A DNA stretch of 64,000 bases from Nocardioides sp. Root1257 (GTDB taxonomy: Bacteria; Actinomycetota; Actinomycetes; Propionibacteriales; Nocardioidaceae). Shown piece after piece: positions 1 through 10,277 of the stretch (its first letter is position 1; every line of letters starts with the position of its first letter). The translations under genes and the position numbers were made by a program. The notes beneath the pieces were generated by a model. It had not been told where the DNA came from and made no database searches. It worked only from the letters and a program-made list of their open reading frames with translations. The stretch is taken from contig NZ_LMDV01000009.1 in NCBI RefSeq assembly GCF_001425175.1, positions 461,614 through 525,613 on the forward strand, given 5' to 3'.

Positions 1-203
1 AATCCGAGCTCCTCGCGCAAGAGGATGGCGAAGTGATCCTGGATCGCCTTGCTCTTCGCTCCGTGCACATGAAGGTTTGCGATCTCGACCGTTGTGGCGA
101 CGATGTGCGCGAGGAGCTTCTCTGCCAGACCATCGACGGCCTGCATCTCCACGGCCTGCTCGGGCGACAAGTTCGCCTTCACGTGTCGCGCGTAGCCGTC
201 CAT
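1..203 (-). CDS. Unrecognised protein, N-terminal part only (runs off left edge)
   Basis: The frame opens at an ATG at 203 and stays open to base 1, giving about the first 67 residues (starting MDGYARHVKANL) of a protein I do not recognise. An in-frame TAG eleven codons upstream of this ATG means the N-terminus is complete. The visible part is mostly helical in character, with a segment rich in Ala, Leu and Glu, and has no signal peptide. Base composition is about 58-60% GC over the first 120 bases, well below the neighbouring genes, and the gene lies beyond the 3' end of tRNA-Ala, a classical insertion point for mobile DNA. It may be the edge of an acquired island, but no function can be assigned. 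Confidence 0.55.
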   Translation of the reverse strand, partial: MDGYARHVKANLSPEQAVEMQAVDGLAEKLLAHIVATTVEIANLHVHGAKSKAIQDHFAILLREELG

Positions 204-319
204 CGGGCGCAGCTTCGCAGCTCGAGGCCGGACAAGCTAGGTGCTGCTGCTGACTGATTCCCCCGCCAGTCCCCCGCGCCAGCAAAGTCGTTAGCAGGGG
301 GATAACTCCGGAAATGAAA

Positions 320-345
320 GAAACCGCAGGATGACCTGCGGTTTC
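320..345 (-). terminator. Rho-independent terminator after tRNA-Ala
   Basis: GAAACCGCAGG and CCTGCGGTTTC form an 11-bp perfect stem around a four-base loop, starting three bases after the tRNA-Ala CCA end. On the minus strand the stem is followed by a T-rich run (TTTCATTT). It would end transcription of the tRNA-Ala gene. Confidence 0.8.
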
Positions 346-348
346 TGG

Positions 349-424
349 TGGTGGAGCCTAGGGGACTCGAACCCCTAACCCCCTGCTTGCAAAGCAGGTG
401 CGCTACCAATTGCGCCAAGGCCCC
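349..424 (-). tRNA. tRNA-Ala, anticodon TGC
   Basis: The minus strand folds as a complete cloverleaf. The acceptor stem is GGGGCCT/AGGCTCC (one G-U pair), the anticodon loop is TTTGCAA between CTGC and GCAG, and the T arm contains GGTTCGAGTCC. The CCA end is encoded (349-351). The anticodon TGC specifies alanine. It lies downstream of tRNA-Ile, with the DLW-39 gene between them, an arrangement common near gyrA in actinobacteria. Confidence 0.95.
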
Positions 425-443
425 CGGTGGAGCGGTGCGACGA

Positions 444-569
444 TCAGGAGCGCTTGACGCTGTCCGTCGCCTCGGCCCAGAGAGCCTGCTCGTGCTTGCC
501 CTCGTCGAGCTTCTTCTTCACGACGACGGCTGCGCCGACGGCCGCCAGGAGGAGCAGGATCTTCTTCAT
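444..569 (-). CDS. DLW-39 family micro-protein
   Basis: This 41-residue protein begins [17 protein letters not shown], a short hydrophobic membrane-anchor-like segment, followed by a basic stretch ([11 protein letters not shown]) and the conserved ending [13 protein letters not shown]. The ending matches the actinobacterial DLW-39 family, whose members are about 39 residues long and lie between the tRNA-Ile and tRNA-Ala genes after gyrA. Here the D of DLW is A. The function of the family is unknown. The small size explains why such genes are often missed. Confidence 0.8.
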   Translation of the reverse strand: MKKILLLLAAVGAAVVVKKKLDEGKHEQALWAEATDSVKRS

Positions 570-602
570 GGTGACTCCCGTGGAGCTCGTGTCGTACCGG
601 GA

Positions 603-679
603 TGGTGGGCCTAACAGGACTTGAACCTGTGACCTCTTCCTTATCAGGGAAGCGCTCTAACCGTCTGAGCTATAGGCCC
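603..679 (-). tRNA. tRNA-Ile, anticodon GAT
   Basis: The minus strand gives a full cloverleaf with acceptor stem GGGCCTA/TAGGCCC, D arm AGCTCAGACGGTTAGAGC, anticodon loop CTGATAA (anticodon GAT, isoleucine), T arm with GGTTCAAGTCC, and an encoded CCA (603-605). It sits just downstream of the gyrA-DUF3566 operon in the same orientation. Confidence 0.96.
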
Positions 680-749
680 CGGACCGAGAGGGGACATTAC
701 CCCACTCGCGGAGTGCCCGACAAAACGGCGGGCGCTTCGTCGTGGCAGG

Positions 750-1343
750 TCAGCGCTGGTCCTCGGCGAGGGTGAGCTCCACCCCGCCGAGCAGTGCCGC
801 TGCCATGTTGTAGAGGAACGCGCCGAGGGTCGCGATCGCCGTGATCAGGATGACGTCGACGACGGCGACGAGCATCGTGAAGCCCATGACGCGGGACATC
901 CCGACGTACTTCTCGACGTCGAAGCTCCCGGCGTCCTCGCCACCCACGACGTCCTGGACGGTCTGGTTGATCGAGTCCCAGACGCCGGCCGCGGACAGCA
1001 CCGACCAGATGATGAAGACCGACACGACCGTGACGACACCGAACGCGATCGCCAGCAGGAACGACGTCTTCATCACCGACCACGGGTCGATGCGGGTGAG
1101 TCGCAGGCGGGCGCGCCGCGGGGGCTTCCGGTTCGGTGACGCCTTCTTCGCGGCCGTCTTGGAACCCGGGTTGGCGTTGGCGCGGTGCTCGTCGCTGGCC
1201 TTGCCGACGGCGGAGGAGATCCGCTCGCCCAGGCCGCGCGTCGAAGCCGGCTTGGACGAAGGCGGCTTGGACGATGGCTTGGTGGTGCTCGAGCGGTCGG
1301 CAGCGGTACGAGTAGCGGTGCTCTCGGTGGACCGGTCGGTCAT
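750..1343 (-). CDS. DUF3566 membrane protein downstream of gyrA
   Basis: This 197-residue protein has a low-complexity, Ser/Thr/Lys-rich cytoplasmic N-terminus (residues 1-80), then a DUF3566 domain with two membrane segments, FLLAIAFGVVTVVSVFIIW near 95-115 and VMGFTMLVAVVDVILITAIA near 152-175. It corresponds in position and topology to the gene that follows gyrA in mycobacteria (Rv0007). The ATG overlaps the gyrA stop as ATGA, so it is translationally coupled to gyrase. The function is unknown. The basic N-terminal tail could contact nucleic acid or other cytoplasmic partners, but that is only inference. Confidence 0.85.
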   Translation of the reverse strand: MTDRSTESTATRTAADRSSTTKPSSKPPSSKPASTRGLGERISSAVGKASDEHRANANPGSKTAAKKASPNRKPPRRARLRLTRIDPWSVMKTSFLLAIAFGVVTVVSVFIIWSVLSAAGVWDSINQTVQDVVGGEDAGSFDVEKYVGMSRVMGFTMLVAVVDVILITAIATLGAFLYNMAAALLGGVELTLAEDQR

Positions 1344-4096
1344 CAGGCCTCACTCTCCCCGTCGGTGTCGGGCCCGGGTGCGTCGGACGACTCTTCGACG
1401 TCCACTGTCCCCTCGATTGTTGCACCCGCGTCCGCATCCGACGATTCGCTGACCTCGGCGGCGCCCTCGAGCTCGCCGTCGACCTCGCCGTCGACCTCGC
1501 CGTCGACCTCGGTCTCCTCGTCCTCGCGGGACTCGACGGAGCGGGCCACGACGGCGACCGAGTCGCCCGACTTCGGGCCAACGAACTTCACGCCCATGGT
1601 GGAGCGCCCGGTGGGCCGGAAGTCGGCGTTGATCGGGCTGCGCACGACCTGGCCGTTCTGGGTGATCGACATGACCTCGTCACCCTCCTCGACGATGAAC
1701 GCACCGACCAGCTGGCCACGGTCCTCGTTCGCGAGGGCCATCGCCTTGATGCCCAGGCCACCGCGGTTGGTGATCCGGTACTCCGAGATCCGGCTGCGCT
1801 TGGCGAAGCCACCGTCGGTGATCGTGAAGACGTACTGCTCCTTCACATCGGGCAGCTCGCCCGCCGCGGTGGACTCCCCGGTCGCCTCGGCCTGGGCCTC
1901 GGCTGCCTCCTCGGCCGCGACCTGCTCGGCCCGGATGACCGACATCGACAGCACGGAGTCCTCGGGCGTGCGGAACTTCATGCCGGTGACGCCCGACGTC
2001 GCGCGGCCCATCGGCCGCAGCTGGCTGTCCTCCGCCTTGAAGCGGATCGCCGAGCCCTTGCGGGAGACGAGCAGGATGTCGTCCTCTGCGTTGACCAGCT
2101 CGGCGCCGATCAGCTCGTCGTCGTCCTCGCGGAAGTTGATCGCGATGACGCCGGCCTGTCGCGGGCTGTTGTAGTCGCCCAGGCGGGTCTTCTTCACCAG
2201 TCCGTTGCGGGTCGCGAGCACGAGGTACGGCGCCTGCTCGTAGTCGCGGATGGCCAGCACCTGGGCGATGCTCTCGTCGGGCTGGAAGCTGAGCAGCCCG
2301 GCGACGTGGCCGCCCTTCGCGTCGCGCGACGCCTCGGGCAGGTTGTAGGCCTTGGTGCGGTAGACGCGCCCGGCCGTGGTGAAGAACAGCAGCCAGTGGT
2401 GGTTGGTGGTCGCGATGAAGTGCTCGACGACGTCGTCGCCGCGCAGCGTCGCGCCGCGCACGCCCTTGCCGCCGCGCTTCTGGATCCGGTACTGCTGGCG
2501 CTGGGTGCGCTTCGCGTAGCCGCCGCGGGTGATCGAGACGACCAGCTCCTCGTCGGGGATCAGGTCCTCCATCGAGAGGTCGCCGTCGGCCGCGATGATC
2601 TGGGTACGCCGCTCGTTGCCGTACCTCTCGACGATCTCGGCGAGCTCGTCCGACACGATCTGCCGCTGCCGGCCGACGTTGGCCAGGATGTCGAGGAAGT
2701 CGGCGATCACGAGCTCGATCTCGGCGAGCTCGTCGATGATCTTCTGGCGCTGCAGCGCGGCGAGCTGCCGCAGCTGCATGTCGAGGATGGCGGTCGCCTG
2801 GATCTCGTCGATCTCGAGCAGCTCGATCAGGCCCTCGCGCGCCTCCGCCACGTCCGGCGAGCGCCGGATCAGGGCGATGACCTCGTCGAGCATGTCGAGT
2901 GCCTTGGCGAGACCGCGCAGGATGTGGGCGCGCTCCTCGGCGCGACGCAGCCGGTACTCGGTGCGCCGGCGGATGACCTCGATCTGGTGGTCGACCCAGT
3001 TGCTGATGAACTGGTCGATCGAGAGCGTGCGCGGCACGCCGTCGACCAGCGCCAGCATGTTGGCGCTGAAGTTGGTCTGCAGCTCGGTGTGCTTGAGCAG
3101 GTTGTTGAGCACCACCCGCGCGACGGCGTCGCGCTTGAGCACGATCACCAGGCGCTGGCCGGTGCGGTCGGACGTGTCGTCGCGCACGTCGGCGATGCCC
3201 TGCACCTTGCCGCTGTCGGCGAGCTCGGCGATCTTCAGCGCCAGGTTGTCCGGGTTGACCATGTAGGGCAGCTCGGTGATCACCAGGCAGGTGCGCCCGC
3301 GGGCGTCCTCGTCGACCTCGATGACCGCGCGCTGCGTGATCGAGCCGCGACCGGTGCGGTAGGCCTGCTCGATGCCCTGGTGACCGACGATCAGCGCACC
3401 GTTGGGGAAGTCGGGGCCCTTGATCCGCTCGAGCAGCGCCTCCTGCAGCTCCTCACGGGTCGCATCGGGGTGCTCGAGCGCCCAGCGGGCGCCGTCGGCG
3501 ACCTCGCCCAGGTTGTGCGGCGGGATGCTGGTGGCCATGCCGACGGCGATGCCGGCCGAGCCGTTGACCAGCAGGTTCGGGAACCGCGCCGGCAGCACGA
3601 CGGGCTCCTCGGAGCGACCGTCGTAGTTGGGCTGGAAGTCGACGGTCTCCTCGTTGATGTCGCGGACCATCTCCATGGCCAGTGGCGCCATCCGGCACTC
3701 GGTGTACCGCATGGCCGCGGCGGAGTCGTTGCCCGGCGAGCCGAAGTTGCCCTGGCCGTTGACCAGCGGCGCGCGCATCACCCACGGCTGGGCGAGGCGG
3801 ACCAAGGTGTCGTAGATCGCCGTGTCGCCGTGCGGGTGGTACTGACCCATCACGTCGCCGACGACGCGCGAGCACTTCGAGAAGCCGCGGTCGGGGCGGT
3901 AGCCGCCGTCGTACATCGCGTAGAGGACCCGGCGGTGCACCGGCTTCAGCCCGTCGCGTACGTCGGGCAGCGCGCGACCGACGATGACGGCCATCGCGTA
4001 GTCGATGTAGGCGCGCTGCATCGAGGTCTGCAGCTCGACCGGCTCGATCCGGCCGCCCAGCGGGGGAGTGCCGCCGTCGGTGGGGGTCTCAGTCAC
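1343..4096 (-). CDS. gyrA: DNA gyrase subunit A
   Basis: This is the breakage-reunion subunit of gyrase, which with GyrB introduces negative supercoils. The catalytic tyrosine is Tyr131 in AAMRYTECR. The quinolone region reads [10 protein letters not shown], with Thr92 at the position of E. coli Ser83 and Asp96 at that of Asp87. The GyrA box is present as QKRGGKG in the C-terminal beta-pinwheel. After the pinwheel comes an unusually long acidic tail of about 60 residues with three EVDG repeats (codons near 1472-1507). The start is GTG at 4096. gyrB lies 54 bases upstream and DUF3566 overlaps the stop. Confidence 0.97.
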   Translation of the reverse strand: MTETPTDGGTPPLGGRIEPVELQTSMQRAYIDYAMAVIVGRALPDVRDGLKPVHRRVLYAMYDGGYRPDRGFSKCSRVVGDVMGQYHPHGDTAIYDTLVRLAQPWVMRAPLVNGQGNFGSPGNDSAAAMRYTECRMAPLAMEMVRDINEETVDFQPNYDGRSEEPVVLPARFPNLLVNGSAGIAVGMATSIPPHNLGEVADGARWALEHPDATREELQEALLERIKGPDFPNGALIVGHQGIEQAYRTGRGSITQRAVIEVDEDARGRTCLVITELPYMVNPDNLALKIAELADSGKVQGIADVRDDTSDRTGQRLVIVLKRDAVARVVLNNLLKHTELQTNFSANMLALVDGVPRTLSIDQFISNWVDHQIEVIRRRTEYRLRRAEERAHILRGLAKALDMLDEVIALIRRSPDVAEAREGLIELLEIDEIQATAILDMQLRQLAALQRQKIIDELAEIELVIADFLDILANVGRQRQIVSDELAEIVERYGNERRTQIIAADGDLSMEDLIPDEELVVSITRGGYAKRTQRQQYRIQKRGGKGVRGATLRGDDVVEHFIATTNHHWLLFFTTAGRVYRTKAYNLPEASRDAKGGHVAGLLSFQPDESIAQVLAIRDYEQAPYLVLATRNGLVKKTRLGDYNSPRQAGVIAINFREDDDELIGAELVNAEDDILLVSRKGSAIRFKAEDSQLRPMGRATSGVTGMKFRTPEDSVLSMSVIRAEQVAAEEAAEAQAEATGESTAAGELPDVKEQYVFTITDGGFAKRSRISEYRITNRGGLGIKAMALANEDRGQLVGAFIVEEGDEVMSITQNGQVVRSPINADFRPTGRSTMGVKFVGPKSGDSVAVVARSVESREDEETEVDGEVDGEVDGELEGAAEVSESSDADAGATIEGTVDVEESSDAPGPDTDGESEA

Positions 4097-4150
4097 AGGT
4101 CTTCGTCTCTCTGGTCGGCTCTACTGGAATCTAGTGATCTCGCTAGAGAC

Positions 4151-6259
4151 CTAGATATCCAGGAATCGGACGTCCTTGGCGTTGCGCTGGATGAAGGAAC
4201 GACGCTGCTCGACGTCCTCGCCCATCAGGATCGAGAAGATCTCGTCGGCGTGGGCGGCGTCGTCCAGGGTCACCTGGAGCATCAGGCGCTGGTCGGGGTC
4301 CATCGTGGTCTCCCACAGCTCCTTGGCGTTCATCTCGCCGAGACCCTTGTAGCGCTGGACCGGGTTCTCCTTCGGGAGCTTCTTGCCCGCGGCCTGGCCG
4401 TCACGCAGCAGCGCGTCCCGCTCGGCGTCCGAGTAGACGAACTCGTGCTCGTGCGGCTTGTTCCAGCGCAGCCGGTAGAGAGGGGGCTGCGCCATGTAGA
4501 CGTAGCCGCCCTCGATCAGCGGCTTCATGAAGCGGAAGAGCAGCGTGAGCAGCAGCGTGTTGATGTGGTGGCCGTCGACGTCGGCGTCGGCCATCAGCAC
4601 CACCTTGTGGTAGCGCAGCTTCTCGATGTTGAACTCTTCCTGGATGCCGGTGCCCAGGGCCGAGATGATCGACTGCACCTCCTGGTTGCCCAGGACCTTG
4701 TCGATGCGGGCCTTCTCGACGTTCAGGATCTTGCCGCGGATCGGGAGGATCGCCTGGATCCGGGGGTCGCGGCCCTGCCGCGCCGAGCCGCCGGCGGAGT
4801 CACCCTCGACGATGAAGACCTCGCACTCGGCGGGGTTGGTCGACTGGCAGTCCGACAGCTTGCCCGGCAGGCTGCCGGAGCCGAGCAGGCCCTTGCGCGA
4901 ACGGGCCAGGTCGCGCGCCTTGCGCGCCGCGATCCGGGCCTGCGCCGCGGCCTGCGACTTGCGGATGATGTCGCGGCCCTCGGCGGGGTTCTGCTCGAGC
5001 CACGCGCCGAGCTGGTCGTTCATGATCCGCTGCACGAAGCCCTTGGCCTCGGTGTTGCCGAGCTTGGTCTTGGTCTGGCCCTCGAACTGCGGCTCGCCCA
5101 TCTTGATCGAGATGATCGCGGTGAGGCCCTCGCGGATGTCGTCGCCGGAGACCCGGTCCTCGGGCTTCTTCATCAGGCCCCACTCGAAGCCCCAGCTGTT
5201 GACCAGCGAGGTGAGCGCCGCGCGGAAGCCCTCCTCGTGGGTGCCGCCCTCGTGGGTGTTGATCGTGTTGGCGAAGGTGTGCACCGACTCGGAGAACGTG
5301 GTGTTCCACTGCATGGCCACTTCGAGGCTCATGTGGTTCTCGGAGGACTCCGGGGTCTCGGCCTCGAAGGAGATGACCGTCGGGTTGGCGACGGTCTTGC
5401 GACGGTTCAGGTACTCGACGTAGTCGACCAGGCCGCGCTGGTAGCAGAACGTCTGCTCGATGCCGCCGCTCTCGCCGCGCTTGATCGCGTCGTCGCGCGA
5501 GGAGTCGACGTCGGCGGCGACCGTGTCGTCCTCGACAGCGTCGACGATCTCGGACGCGACCGGCCGCTCGTCGCGGACCACGATGGTCAGGCCCTTGTTG
5601 AGGAAGGCCATCTCGCGGATCCGCGAGGTGACCGTCTCGAGGTTGTACGTCGTGGTCTCGAAGATGTCGGGGGAGGCGTAGTAGGTGATCGTGGTGCCGG
5701 TGCTCTCGCCCGGCTCCATCGCGCGCACCTGCTCGAGCGCGCCGTCGGGCACGCCGACGGTGAAGGTCTGGCGCCACAGGTGGCCGCGGTTCTTGACCTC
5801 GGCGATCACGTTGCTGGAGAGCGCGTTCACGACGGACACGCCGACACCGTGCAGGCCGCCGGAGACCTTGTAGCCGCCGCCACCGAACTTGCCGCCGGCG
5901 TGCAGCACGGTGAGCGCGAGCGTCAGCGCTGGCAGCTCCTGGCCCGGGGCGGTGTCGGTGGGAATGCCGCGCCCGTTGTCCTCGACCCGGATGCCGCCGT
6001 CCTCCTGGAGCGTCAGCACGATCCGGTCGCAGTAGCCGGCGAGCGACTCGTCGACCGCGTTGTCCACGATCTCCCAGATCAGGTGGTGCAGGCCGCGCTC
6101 ACCGGTCGAGCCGATGTACATGCCGGGACGCTTGCGCACGGCCTCGAGGCCCTCGAGGACCTGGATCGCGGACGCGTCGTACTCGACGGCGGGGGTCGCG
6201 GGTGCGGGAGTCTCTTCGGGGGTCTCGTCGGGGATCTCGACGGGGCTGTCGTCGGACAC
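4151..6259 (-). CDS. gyrB: DNA gyrase subunit B
   Basis: This is the ATPase subunit of gyrase, about 702 residues. The GHKL ATP site appears as EIVDNAVDE and [15 protein letters not shown]. The TOPRIM domain has [26 protein letters not shown] and the metal-binding DADVDGHHI. The C-terminus ([10 protein letters not shown]...[14 protein letters not shown]) is complete. Two adjacent GTG codons (6265 and 6259) could start translation. The second is preferred because AAGAGG lies five bases upstream of it, whereas it abuts the first. The N-terminal extension is rich in Glu, Pro and Thr before the conserved [22 protein letters not shown] motif begins. Confidence 0.97.
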   Translation of the reverse strand: MSDDSPVEIPDETPEETPAPATPAVEYDASAIQVLEGLEAVRKRPGMYIGSTGERGLHHLIWEIVDNAVDESLAGYCDRIVLTLQEDGGIRVEDNGRGIPTDTAPGQELPALTLALTVLHAGGKFGGGGYKVSGGLHGVGVSVVNALSSNVIAEVKNRGHLWRQTFTVGVPDGALEQVRAMEPGESTGTTITYYASPDIFETTTYNLETVTSRIREMAFLNKGLTIVVRDERPVASEIVDAVEDDTVAADVDSSRDDAIKRGESGGIEQTFCYQRGLVDYVEYLNRRKTVANPTVISFEAETPESSENHMSLEVAMQWNTTFSESVHTFANTINTHEGGTHEEGFRAALTSLVNSWGFEWGLMKKPEDRVSGDDIREGLTAIISIKMGEPQFEGQTKTKLGNTEAKGFVQRIMNDQLGAWLEQNPAEGRDIIRKSQAAAQARIAARKARDLARSRKGLLGSGSLPGKLSDCQSTNPAECEVFIVEGDSAGGSARQGRDPRIQAILPIRGKILNVEKARIDKVLGNQEVQSIISALGTGIQEEFNIEKLRYHKVVLMADADVDGHHINTLLLTLLFRFMKPLIEGGYVYMAQPPLYRLRWNKPHEHEFVYSDAERDALLRDGQAAGKKLPKENPVQRYKGLGEMNAKELWETTMDPDQRLMLQVTLDDAAHADEIFSILMGEDVEQRRSFIQRNAKDVRFLDI

Positions 6260-6396
6260 GCGCACCTCTTCACAGGGCTACTGGTGACAGGGAGAAGACA
6301 TGGAGAAGGCCGCAGCACGGGGGCGCTGGCGGCCGACGTCCATGATACCCGTCAGAAGGCCGTATTCCACGTGTGCCCCTCGGAGGAGGGGGGATC

Positions 6397-6405
6397 TGTG
6401 GATGA
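6397..6405 (-). promoter_or_regulatory. DnaA box in the gyrB upstream region
   Basis: The nine bases read TCATCCACA on the minus strand, matching the actinobacterial DnaA-box pattern YYNTCCACA. It lies about 140 bases upstream of gyrB in the 255-bp gap between dciA and gyrB. A weak -10-like TATCAT (minus strand, 6342-6347) lies between the box and gyrB. Function is inferred only from sequence. Confidence 0.4.
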
Positions 6406-6514
6406 AAATGGGGCCGTAGCGTCCCGTGAGCGCCGATCGAGGGGCCTCGCAGGGGTGTCGACAGGTCCCCGTACGTCGGCGGGCCCGCCAGATCGTCTCT
6501 GGGCGACTCGGGGG

Positions 6515-7051
6515 TCACCCGTAGGTGTCGCGCGGGCCACGGCCGTCGCGGACCGAGCGGGGCCCCTTCTTCCAGGTCGGGCCGTGCGGGCCGAGCACCT
6601 CGATCACGGTGACGGTGCCGTGGCCGAGCTCCTCGTTGAGCCGGCGCACCACCGTCGGGGCGAGCAGCCTCAGCTGGGTGGCCCAGGCGGTCGACGCGGT
6701 CCGCACGACCAGCCGGCCGTCGGCGAAGCTCTCCGGGGTGCAGTGCTCGGCGACCTCGGCGCCCACCAGCTCCGCCCAGCGGCCGAAGACGCCCTGGACT
6801 CGCAGGTCGAGGTCCCAGCCGTGATCGGCGACCAGGCGCGAGAGCGTGTCGTCGAGCAGCTGCGGGTCGCGGTCGTCGGGATGGGCGCCGGTGACCCGGC
6901 TGCGGTTCCACTTCGAGTCCTGGCGCTTCGGCTTGCGGGCCTTCGGGGTCGACTTCGCGGTCGCCCGGGTCAGTGCTCGCGCGAGATCGAGCCCGTCCGG
7001 GTCGTGGCCCGCGGGGTCCGGGGGTGTCTCGACCGGGTCGTCAGGGCTCAC
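6515..7051 (-). CDS. dciA: DciA-like (DUF721) helicase-loading protein
   Basis: This 178-residue protein carries the DUF721 domain in its C-terminal half (from about residue 75: [40 protein letters not shown]...). DciA proteins help bring the replicative helicase DnaB to the origin in bacteria that lack DnaC or DnaI. The N-terminus is disordered, rich in Pro, Asp and Lys. The start is GTG at 7051, which overlaps the end of recF by 11 bases. The open frame upstream of that GTG is antisense-like and unlikely to be translated. The position between recF and gyrB matches Rv0004 of M. tuberculosis. Confidence 0.9.
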   Translation of the reverse strand: MSPDDPVETPPDPAGHDPDGLDLARALTRATAKSTPKARKPKRQDSKWNRSRVTGAHPDDRDPQLLDDTLSRLVADHGWDLDLRVQGVFGRWAELVGAEVAEHCTPESFADGRLVVRTASTAWATQLRLLAPTVVRRLNEELGHGTVTVIEVLGPHGPTWKKGPRSVRDGRGPRDTYG

Positions 7052-8195
7052 GGCGGACCTCGCCACCGGCGACGGCGTACCGCACCCCGGCCAGCGCCTC
7101 GGGCACGTCGGCGCCGACGGCCGCGGTGACGAGCACCTGCTCTGCATCGGCGACGAGCTCCGCCAGCTGCGCGCGTCGCTCGGTGTCGAGCTCGGCGAAG
7201 ACGTCGTCCAGGATCAGGATCGGGTCGTCGCCGTCGGCACGCAGCAGGTCGTACGACGCGAGGCGCATCGCCAGCGCGAACGACCAGGACTCGCCGTGCG
7301 AGGCGTAGCCCTTCACCGGCAGGCGGTCCTGGTCGGGACCGTGCCCGAGGCTGAGCAGCAGCTCGTCGCGGTGCGGCCCGACGAGCGAGATCCCGCGGTC
7401 GAGCTCGTCCTTGCGCCGTCGTTCGACCTCGGCGAGCAGCGCGTCGGTGAGCTCCTCGCGGGTGGTGCGCCCCTCGAGGTCGAAGGAGGGTCGGTACTCG
7501 AGGTCGGCGTCGTCGCGGGTCGCGCCGCGGGCGACGGTCTCGTACGCCTTGCCGACGTACGGCCGCAGTGCCTCGACCAGGGCGAGCCGCTCGGCCAGCA
7601 GCTCCGCGCCCACCCGGGAGAGGTGGTCGTCCCACACACCCAGGGTCGAGAGCGCACCCTCCTGGCTCGAGGACCCGCGCCGGGCGGCACCCGCCGTCTT
7701 CAGCAGGGAGTTGCGCTGCTTGAGGATCCGGTCGTAGTCGGAGCGAACGCCCGCCAGCCGCGGCGTGCGCAGCACGAGCAGGTCGTCGAGGAACCGGCGC
7801 CGGTCGGAGGGATCGCCCTTCACCAGGGTCAGGTCCTCCGGCGAGAAGACGACCGTGCGCACCAGCCCGACGAGCTCGCGCGCCCGGGGGAGGGGGGAGC
7901 GGTTGACCCGCGCGCGGTTGGAGCGCCCCGGATTGATCTCCACCTCGAGCACGGCGGTCCGCCCGTCGCGTACGACGGCTGCCCGGACCACGGCCTGCTC
8001 CGCGCCGGACCGCACCAGTGGTCCGTCACCGGAGACGCGGTGCGACGCGAGGCGTGACAGGTAGTCGATCGCCTCGACGAGGTTCGTCTTGCCCTGGCCG
8101 TTGCGGCCGATGAACGCCGTCACCCCGGGCCCCAGCTCGACGTCGGCGGTCGCGTAGGACCGGAAGTCGTGGAGCGAGAGGTGGGCGACGTACAC
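7041..8195 (-). CDS. recF: DNA recombination and repair protein RecF
   Basis: This SMC-like ATPase (384 residues) loads RecA at single-strand gaps together with RecO and RecR. Walker A is [10 protein letters not shown] near residue 30. The ABC-type signature region is followed by Walker B in [13 protein letters not shown] near the C-terminus. Length is normal for the family. The start is GTG at 8195, 12 bases after the gnd stop. The stop overlaps the dciA start by 11 bases, so dnaN-gnd-recF-dciA look like one transcriptional unit. Confidence 0.96.
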   Translation of the reverse strand: MYVAHLSLHDFRSYATADVELGPGVTAFIGRNGQGKTNLVEAIDYLSRLASHRVSGDGPLVRSGAEQAVVRAAVVRDGRTAVLEVEINPGRSNRARVNRSPLPRARELVGLVRTVVFSPEDLTLVKGDPSDRRRFLDDLLVLRTPRLAGVRSDYDRILKQRNSLLKTAGAARRGSSSQEGALSTLGVWDDHLSRVGAELLAERLALVEALRPYVGKAYETVARGATRDDADLEYRPSFDLEGRTTREELTDALLAEVERRRKDELDRGISLVGPHRDELLLSLGHGPDQDRLPVKGYASHGESWSFALAMRLASYDLLRADGDDPILILDDVFAELDTERRAQLAELVADAEQVLVTAAVGADVPEALAGVRYAVAGGEVRREP

Positions 8196-8207
8196 GGACT
8201 GCGTCGG

Positions 8208-9116
8208 TCAGGCTGGGCCGGCCGCGTCCCCACCGGCCGGCGGCTCGGTGTGGACGGCGTGCCCGCCGAACTGGTTGCGCATCGCGGCGATGGCCTTCAT
8301 CGCGGGGCTGTCGTCCTGGCGCGAGGTGAAGCGCGCGAAGAGCGAGGCGGCGATGACGTTCATCGGTACGGCGTTCTCGATCGCCGCCTCGACGGTCCAG
8401 CGGCCCTCGCCGGAGTCCTCGGCGTACCCGGCGATCTTGTCGAGGTGCTCGTCCTCCTCGACGGCGGCGACCAGGAGGTCCAGCAGCCAGGAGCGGATGA
8501 CGGTGCCGGAGCGCCAGGAGTCGAAGACCTCGGTGACGTTGTCGACGAGGTCGACCTTCTCCAGCAGCTCCCAGCCCTCGGCGTAGCTCTGCATCATGGC
8601 GTACTCGATGCCGTTGTGGACCATCTTGGCGAAGTGCCCGGCACCGGGCTTCTTGCCCGCGTGGACGAAGCCGCCCTCCTCGGGCTTCAGCGCGTCGAGC
8701 GCCGGCTGCACCTTGGCGACGTCCTCATCGGTGCCACCGCACATCAGGGCATAGCCGTTCTGCAGACCCCAGACCCCTCCGGAGACGCCGCAGTCGACGA
8801 AGCCGATGCCCTTCTCGGCCAGCATCGCCGCGTTGGCCTGGTCGTCGGTCCACTTGGAGTTGCCGCCGTCGACGACCAGGTCACCGTCGCCGAGCAGCCC
8901 ACCGAGCTCCTCGATGGTGCTGCGGGTCGGGTCCCCTGCGGGGACCATCACCCAGACGACCTTGGGCGACGGCAGCTGCTCGACCATCGCGGCGAGGCTG
9001 TCCGCGTCGGCGAGATCGGGGTTGCGGTCGTAGCCGATGACGGTGTGGCCGGCGTCGCGCAGACGGGTGCGCATGTTGCCACCCATCTTGCCGAGCCCGA
9101 CGAGTCCAAGTTCCAT
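8208..9116 (-). CDS. gnd: 6-phosphogluconate dehydrogenase, decarboxylating (short type)
   Basis: This enzyme oxidises and decarboxylates 6-phosphogluconate to ribulose 5-phosphate in the pentose phosphate pathway. At 302 residues it is the short, GntZ-like form, usually NAD-dependent. The N-terminus is a Rossmann fold (GLVGLGKMGGNM). The substrate loop VDGGNSKW and the catalytic lysine motif GAGHFAKMVHNGIEY are present. Placement between dnaN and recF is a known arrangement in Streptomyces, Nocardioides and some mycobacteria. It is 24 bases from dnaN and 12 from recF, so it is probably co-transcribed with the replication genes. Confidence 0.95.
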   Translation of the reverse strand: MELGLVGLGKMGGNMRTRLRDAGHTVIGYDRNPDLADADSLAAMVEQLPSPKVVWVMVPAGDPTRSTIEELGGLLGDGDLVVDGGNSKWTDDQANAAMLAEKGIGFVDCGVSGGVWGLQNGYALMCGGTDEDVAKVQPALDALKPEEGGFVHAGKKPGAGHFAKMVHNGIEYAMMQSYAEGWELLEKVDLVDNVTEVFDSWRSGTVIRSWLLDLLVAAVEEDEHLDKIAGYAEDSGEGRWTVEAAIENAVPMNVIAASLFARFTSRQDDSPAMKAIAAMRNQFGGHAVHTEPPAGGDAAGPA

Positions 9117-9140
9117 ACGACCCAGCCTAGGACGAAGTGG

Positions 9141-10277
9141 TTACGAGAGCAGCCGGCGCGGCATCAGCAGGTAGCGGAACGCGGTCTCCGCCTCGCCCTC
9201 CGTCGACCCGCTCAGCACCACGGGCTTGGAGGCCTGGGTGAAGGCGAGCTCGATCACCTGCTGGTCCATGACGGTCAGGCCGTCGAGCAGGAACTGCGGG
9301 TTGAAGCCCGTCGTGATGTCCTCGCCCTGGATGCTCGCCTCGATCGACTCCGACGCCTGGGCCTCGTCGCCGGACCCGGCGTCGAGCGTGAGGACGCCGT
9401 CGCTGAACGCGAGCTGCACCGCGGTGTTGCGCTCGGCGACGAGCGAGACACGGCGGACGGACTCGATCAGCGCCGTCTTGTCGACGAGCGCGGTGGTGAG
9501 GTGCTCGGCCGGGAAGAGGCTGCGGACCTTCGGGAACTCGCCGTCGAGGAGACGGGTCGTCGTACGACGGCGGCCGCCGGGTGCGTCGCCCTCGAAGCCG
9601 ATGATGCCCTCGCCGGTGCCAGTCGTCGCGAGCGCGATGGTGACCTCGCCGCCGGCGGTCAGCGCCTTGGCGGTGTCGCCGAGCACGCGCGCCGGCACCA
9701 GGGCGGCGGCCGAGACGTCCGGGGTGTGCGGGTTCCAGGCGAGCTCGCGGTGCGCGAGCCGGAACCGGTCGGTGGCCAGCAGGGAGATGGTGGATCCGTC
9801 GATCTCGATCCGCACGCCCGTCAGGACCGGGAGCATGTCGTCGCGGCCGGCGGCGGTGACCGCCTGGGCGACGGCGTGGGCGAAGCCCTCGCTGTCGACG
9901 GTGCCCGTCGCGGCCGGCATGTCGGGCAGCGCGGGGTAGTCCTCGACCGGCATGGTCTGCAGGCTGAAGCGTGCCGAGCCGCAGGTCAGCGAGACCCGGG
10001 CGCCGTCGAGCACCATGTCGACCGGCTTGGCCGGGAGGCTGCGGCAGATGTCGGCGAGCAGTCGACCGCTGACCAGGGCCCGGCCCTCGTCGCTGACCTG
10101 CGCGCTGAGCGTGGCTCGGGCCGAGGTCTCGTAGTCGAAGGTGGACAGCACCAGCCCGTCGTCGTTCGCCTCGATGAGTAGACCGGCCAGGACCGGGACG
10201 CTCGGACGGACCGGGAGGCTGCGGGCAGCCCAGGCGACGGCATCGGCGAGCACGTCGCGCTCGACGCGGAACTTCAC
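9141..10277 (-). CDS. dnaN: DNA polymerase III beta sliding clamp
   Basis: The 378-residue processivity clamp of the replicative polymerase shows the usual three-domain composition and ends in the canonical YLLMPRRLLS-type C-terminus. The start is taken as GTG at 10277 (VKFRVERDVL), preceded by GAAGGA seven bases upstream. The longer open frame to 10322 adds a non-conserved 15 residues and lacks a better ribosome-binding site. It follows the origin-proximal gap after dnaA and leads the gnd-recF-dciA-gyrB-gyrA series. Confidence 0.97.
   Translation of the reverse strand: MKFRVERDVLADAVAWAARSLPVRPSVPVLAGLLIEANDDGLVLSTFDYETSARATLSAQVSDEGRALVSGRLLADICRSLPAKPVDMVLDGARVSLTCGSARFSLQTMPVEDYPALPDMPAATGTVDSEGFAHAVAQAVTAAGRDDMLPVLTGVRIEIDGSTISLLATDRFRLAHRELAWNPHTPDVSAAALVPARVLGDTAKALTAGGEVTIALATTGTGEGIIGFEGDAPGGRRRTTTRLLDGEFPKVRSLFPAEHLTTALVDKTALIESVRRVSLVAERNTAVQLAFSDGVLTLDAGSGDEAQASESIEASIQGEDITTGFNPQFLLDGLTVMDQQVIELAFTQASKPVVLSGSTEGEAETAFRYLLMPRRLLS

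Noticed and set aside
2306..7129. 1607-codon open frame on the plus strand
   Set aside because: It is an antisense shadow of gyrA, gyrB and dciA, produced by high GC content. Its composition is implausible and it has no domains.
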